Assembly (NCBI GenBank): GCA_009704065.1
Contig: WLEX01000048.1
Coordinates: 1 to 8,201 of the forward strand
DNA: 8,201 nt
Source of the DNA: Actinomycetota bacterium
GTDB taxonomy: Bacteria; Actinomycetota; Acidimicrobiia; Acidimicrobiales; Ilumatobacteraceae
Reading direction: 5' to 3'
Shown here: positions 6,580 through 8,201 of the stretch, in pieces
Layout: every line of letters starts with the position of its first letter
How positions within the stretch are numbered: position 1 is the stretch's first letter
The notes under the pieces: generated by a model
The model's database searches: none
Seen by the model: only the letters and a program-made list of their open reading frames with translations
What the model was told of the DNA's origin: nothing
Position numbers and translations under genes: made by a program

Positions 6580-6591
6580 TTCATCAGGCTA
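6580..6591 (-). promoter_or_regulatory. Putative -10 element for a leaderless mca transcript
   Basis: Read on the minus strand, TAGCCT occupies 6591-6586 and is followed by exactly six bases (GATGAA) before the ATG at 6579. It fits TANNNT and places the transcription start at the start codon. No convincing -35 box is visible at the usual distance, and the bases before the ATG lack a clear Shine-Dalgarno site, which agrees with leaderless initiation. Confidence 0.4.
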
Positions 6592-6649
6592 GTGACTACA
6601 GCAGGTCGAGTCGTTCACGCTCGGGGGTCGTTCCACCGCTAAGGGTGTT

Positions 6650-6661
6650 CAATCTGTGAGA
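6650..6661 (+). promoter_or_regulatory. Possible -10 element for the PAS-GGDEF-EAL gene
   Basis: CAATCT at 6650-6655 differs from TANNNT only at its first base and lies exactly six bases before the ATG at 6662, the same geometry as at the thiolase and mca starts. It supports 6662 as the intended start even though that ATG is out of frame with the long downstream reading frame. The 82-base divergent gap to mca would therefore hold both promoters. No -35 box is evident. Confidence 0.3.
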
Positions 6662-8201
6662 ATGGGTAATCGACCCCACCACTGCTGCCCTGCCAATCGG
6701 CGTTTTTGAGACGGACACCAATTGTCGTCTCACCGCGGGCAACGACGCATTTCGTGTTTTAGTGCTGGGTGGCGCACCCATTGGAGCCGGTACTGCACCT
6801 TGGTCGAATGCCCTGCCACACGAACGCACCGAATGTGAAAAACGTTGGCTTCAACATCGCGATACCGGCGAAACATTCACAGTGGAATTTCGCATTGGCA
6901 CTGCAACTGGTGAATCAATTTGGATTCAGGTGTCTACTCAACCCGTTCTCATCGACGGTGTGCTCACCGGTTATGTCGGTACAGCAATCGATTGCACGTC
7001 TCTTGTTACTCAACGGCAGTTGTCTGACCAGTTGGTCGGCCTCCTCGATGTATCGGGCGATGCCGTCCTGGTTTTCGATCGCGTGGGTGAATTGATTTTC
7101 GCAAACGACACTGCACGCAACTTAATTGGTGTTATCGATCCAGGTGCTGGCAATAGCGATATCGCCGCCCGTACTTTTATGCAGGCAGTGCGCGATCAAC
7201 TCCCCCGTGCCCTTCTCGATATTGTCCCTGCAACTGGGGCATTGCATCGTTGGGAAGGGGAAATTGGTTTCCGCTCCCCCGATGGCATTGCGCGCACCTT
7301 GTCTGTAGTGGTGCAAGTGGTGCGCGACCCCGATGGCAGTGTGCACCATTGGTCCACCATTAGCCGTGACATCACCGAAGAGCGCCAATCACAAGCCGAA
7401 CTGGCGCGACAAGCAACCCACGATGCTCTCACTGGTCTTCCGAACCGTGTTCTCTTTCTTCGTAAAACTGCAGAAGCTCTTGAGCGCAGTCGCACCACGC
7501 ACGCCACAGTGGCTGTGTTGTTTATCGACCTCGACAAATTGAAACATGTGAACGACACCATTGGTCATGCTGTTGGCGATCAGCTCATCGTTTCCGCAGC
7601 GAAGCGTCTTGCAGCCGCCACTCGCCCGAGCGATTTAGTGGCCCGTATCAGTGGCGATGAGTTTGTAGTTCTCTGCGAAGGATTACTTGATGAGCAAGTT
7701 GCACTCGATGTGGCCGAACGAGTTCGTACTTCCATCACAGGACCACTTGTTCTGCAAGGAATTGAAATCGAAGCCGGCGCCAGTGTGGGTGTTGCAATGT
7801 CCACTCTTGAACTTCTTGCCACCGAATCAGCAAACGATGCAGCACTCACCTTGTTGCGCTCTGCCGACACTGCCATGTACCGCGCCAAGCAACGTGGCCG
7901 AGGCCGTTCTGAGTTGTACAACGAAGAAATGCGTACTGCTGCACGCGAACGCCAAACACTTGCATCAGAACTCGAACAAGCACTTGCTGGCAATCAATTT
8001 GCCGTGCTCTTTCAACCCATTCAGTCGGCACACACAGGCCGTGTAGTTGCCGCCGAGGCCTTGTTGCGCTGGAATCACCCAACTCGTGGCCTTCTCGCAC
8101 CTGCAGCATTCCTCGACCTCGCCGATGAATCGGGCCTCATTGCACCCATTGGTGACTGGGTACTTGAGCAAGGTGCTCGCACCATTGCCGAATGGATCAG
8201 A
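6660..8201 (+). CDS. PAS-PAS-GGDEF-EAL cyclic-di-GMP signalling protein (3' partial, start uncertain)
   Basis: The frame is open from 6660, after an in-frame TGA at 6657-6659, to the right edge. A first PAS-like module begins at ALPIGVFETD (6687) and runs to about 7000; a second starts near LVGLLDVSGDAVLVFD (7027) and ends at the PAC-like ISRDITEER linker (near 7385). The GGDEF domain starts at HDALTGLPNR (7419) and has FIDLDKLKHVNDTIGH, the signature SGDEF (7650-7664) in place of GGDEF, and an RPSD inhibitory site (7623-7634) five residues before it. The EAL domain starts near 7960, with FQPI and EALLRW (8055 onward), and is cut by the window edge. It would make and/or break c-di-GMP in response to signals sensed by the PAS modules; no membrane segment is visible, so it appears cytosolic. 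No normal start codon lies in frame before the first PAS motif: the first is GTG at 6762, which would remove its first strand. A one-base shift after ATG 6662 would repair the start. Confidence 0.88.

Noticed and set aside
6189..6659. A 156-residue plus-strand open frame opposite the start of mca and through the divergent gap.
   Set aside because: Its body is antisense to the conserved AHPDDE region of mca, it shows no domain, and the composition is Arg/Ser-rich; it does not join the c-di-GMP frame.
7580..7993. A 137-residue minus-strand open frame opposite the GGDEF domain.
   Set aside because: The plus strand here encodes clear GGDEF motifs; the reverse frame is Ser/Arg/Ala-rich and featureless, as expected from antisense of a coding region.
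1..8201. Search for CRISPR arrays, toxin-antitoxin pairs, retrons, insertion sequences, tRNA and attachment sites.
   Set aside because: By eye there are no regularly spaced repeats, no transposase or integrase motifs, no cloverleaf-like segment and no gap longer than about 80 bases to host an RNA gene.

Overview
The window looks like chromosomal DNA of a moderate-GC actinobacterium, most likely in or near the Acidimicrobiia. Two mycothiol-family genes (a maleylpyruvate-isomerase-type protein and an Mca-type amidase) and a coenzyme F420-type luciferase-like oxidoreductase point to Actinobacteria, and leaderless-looking starts fit that. The class assignment is an inference from gene content; there is no rRNA or marker gene to fix it. 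Coding density is very high, no gap exceeds about 80 bases, and I see no tRNA, rRNA, CRISPR array, insertion sequence or prophage.

Layout. (1) 3-401 (+): the C-terminal tail of a Thr/Ser/Ala-rich, probably exported protein whose start lies outside the window. (2) 2845-402 (-): a three-gene unit, nudC-type NAD(H) diphosphatase, then an LLM-class F420-dependent oxidoreductase, then an MDMPI-family mycothiol-dependent protein; the last two share one base (TAGTG). (3) 2889-5442 (+), divergent from nudC across 43 bp: a thiolase of the FadA5-like/acetyl-CoA acetyltransferase type, a small thermonuclease-fold lipoprotein and a ChbG/YdjC-like deacetylase, tightly packed. (4) 6579-5417 (-): an Mca-type mycothiol S-conjugate amidase overlapping by ATGA a very short SCP2-type lipid-binding protein, whose end overlaps the deacetylase end by 26 bp. 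(5) from about 6660 to the right edge (+): a PAS-PAS-GGDEF-EAL cyclic-di-GMP protein, cut by the window edge.

How the genes work together. Themes are redox and nucleotide housekeeping (NAD(H) hydrolysis, F420 oxidoreductase), thiol-based detoxification (MDMPI-type protein, Mca), acyl-CoA/lipid metabolism (thiolase, SCP2 domain), envelope or extracellular hydrolysis (nuclease lipoprotein, carbohydrate deacetylase-like protein) and c-di-GMP signalling. These look like ordinary chromosomal operons, not a defence island or mobile element. I did not find a convincing undescribed system. The points most worth checking are the missing normal start codon of the c-di-GMP gene (a one-base frameshift would repair it), a repeated -10-like hexamer exactly six bases before three predicted starts, a hairpin with the nuclease start codon in its loop, and substitutions in the metal-site motifs of the ChbG-like protein.
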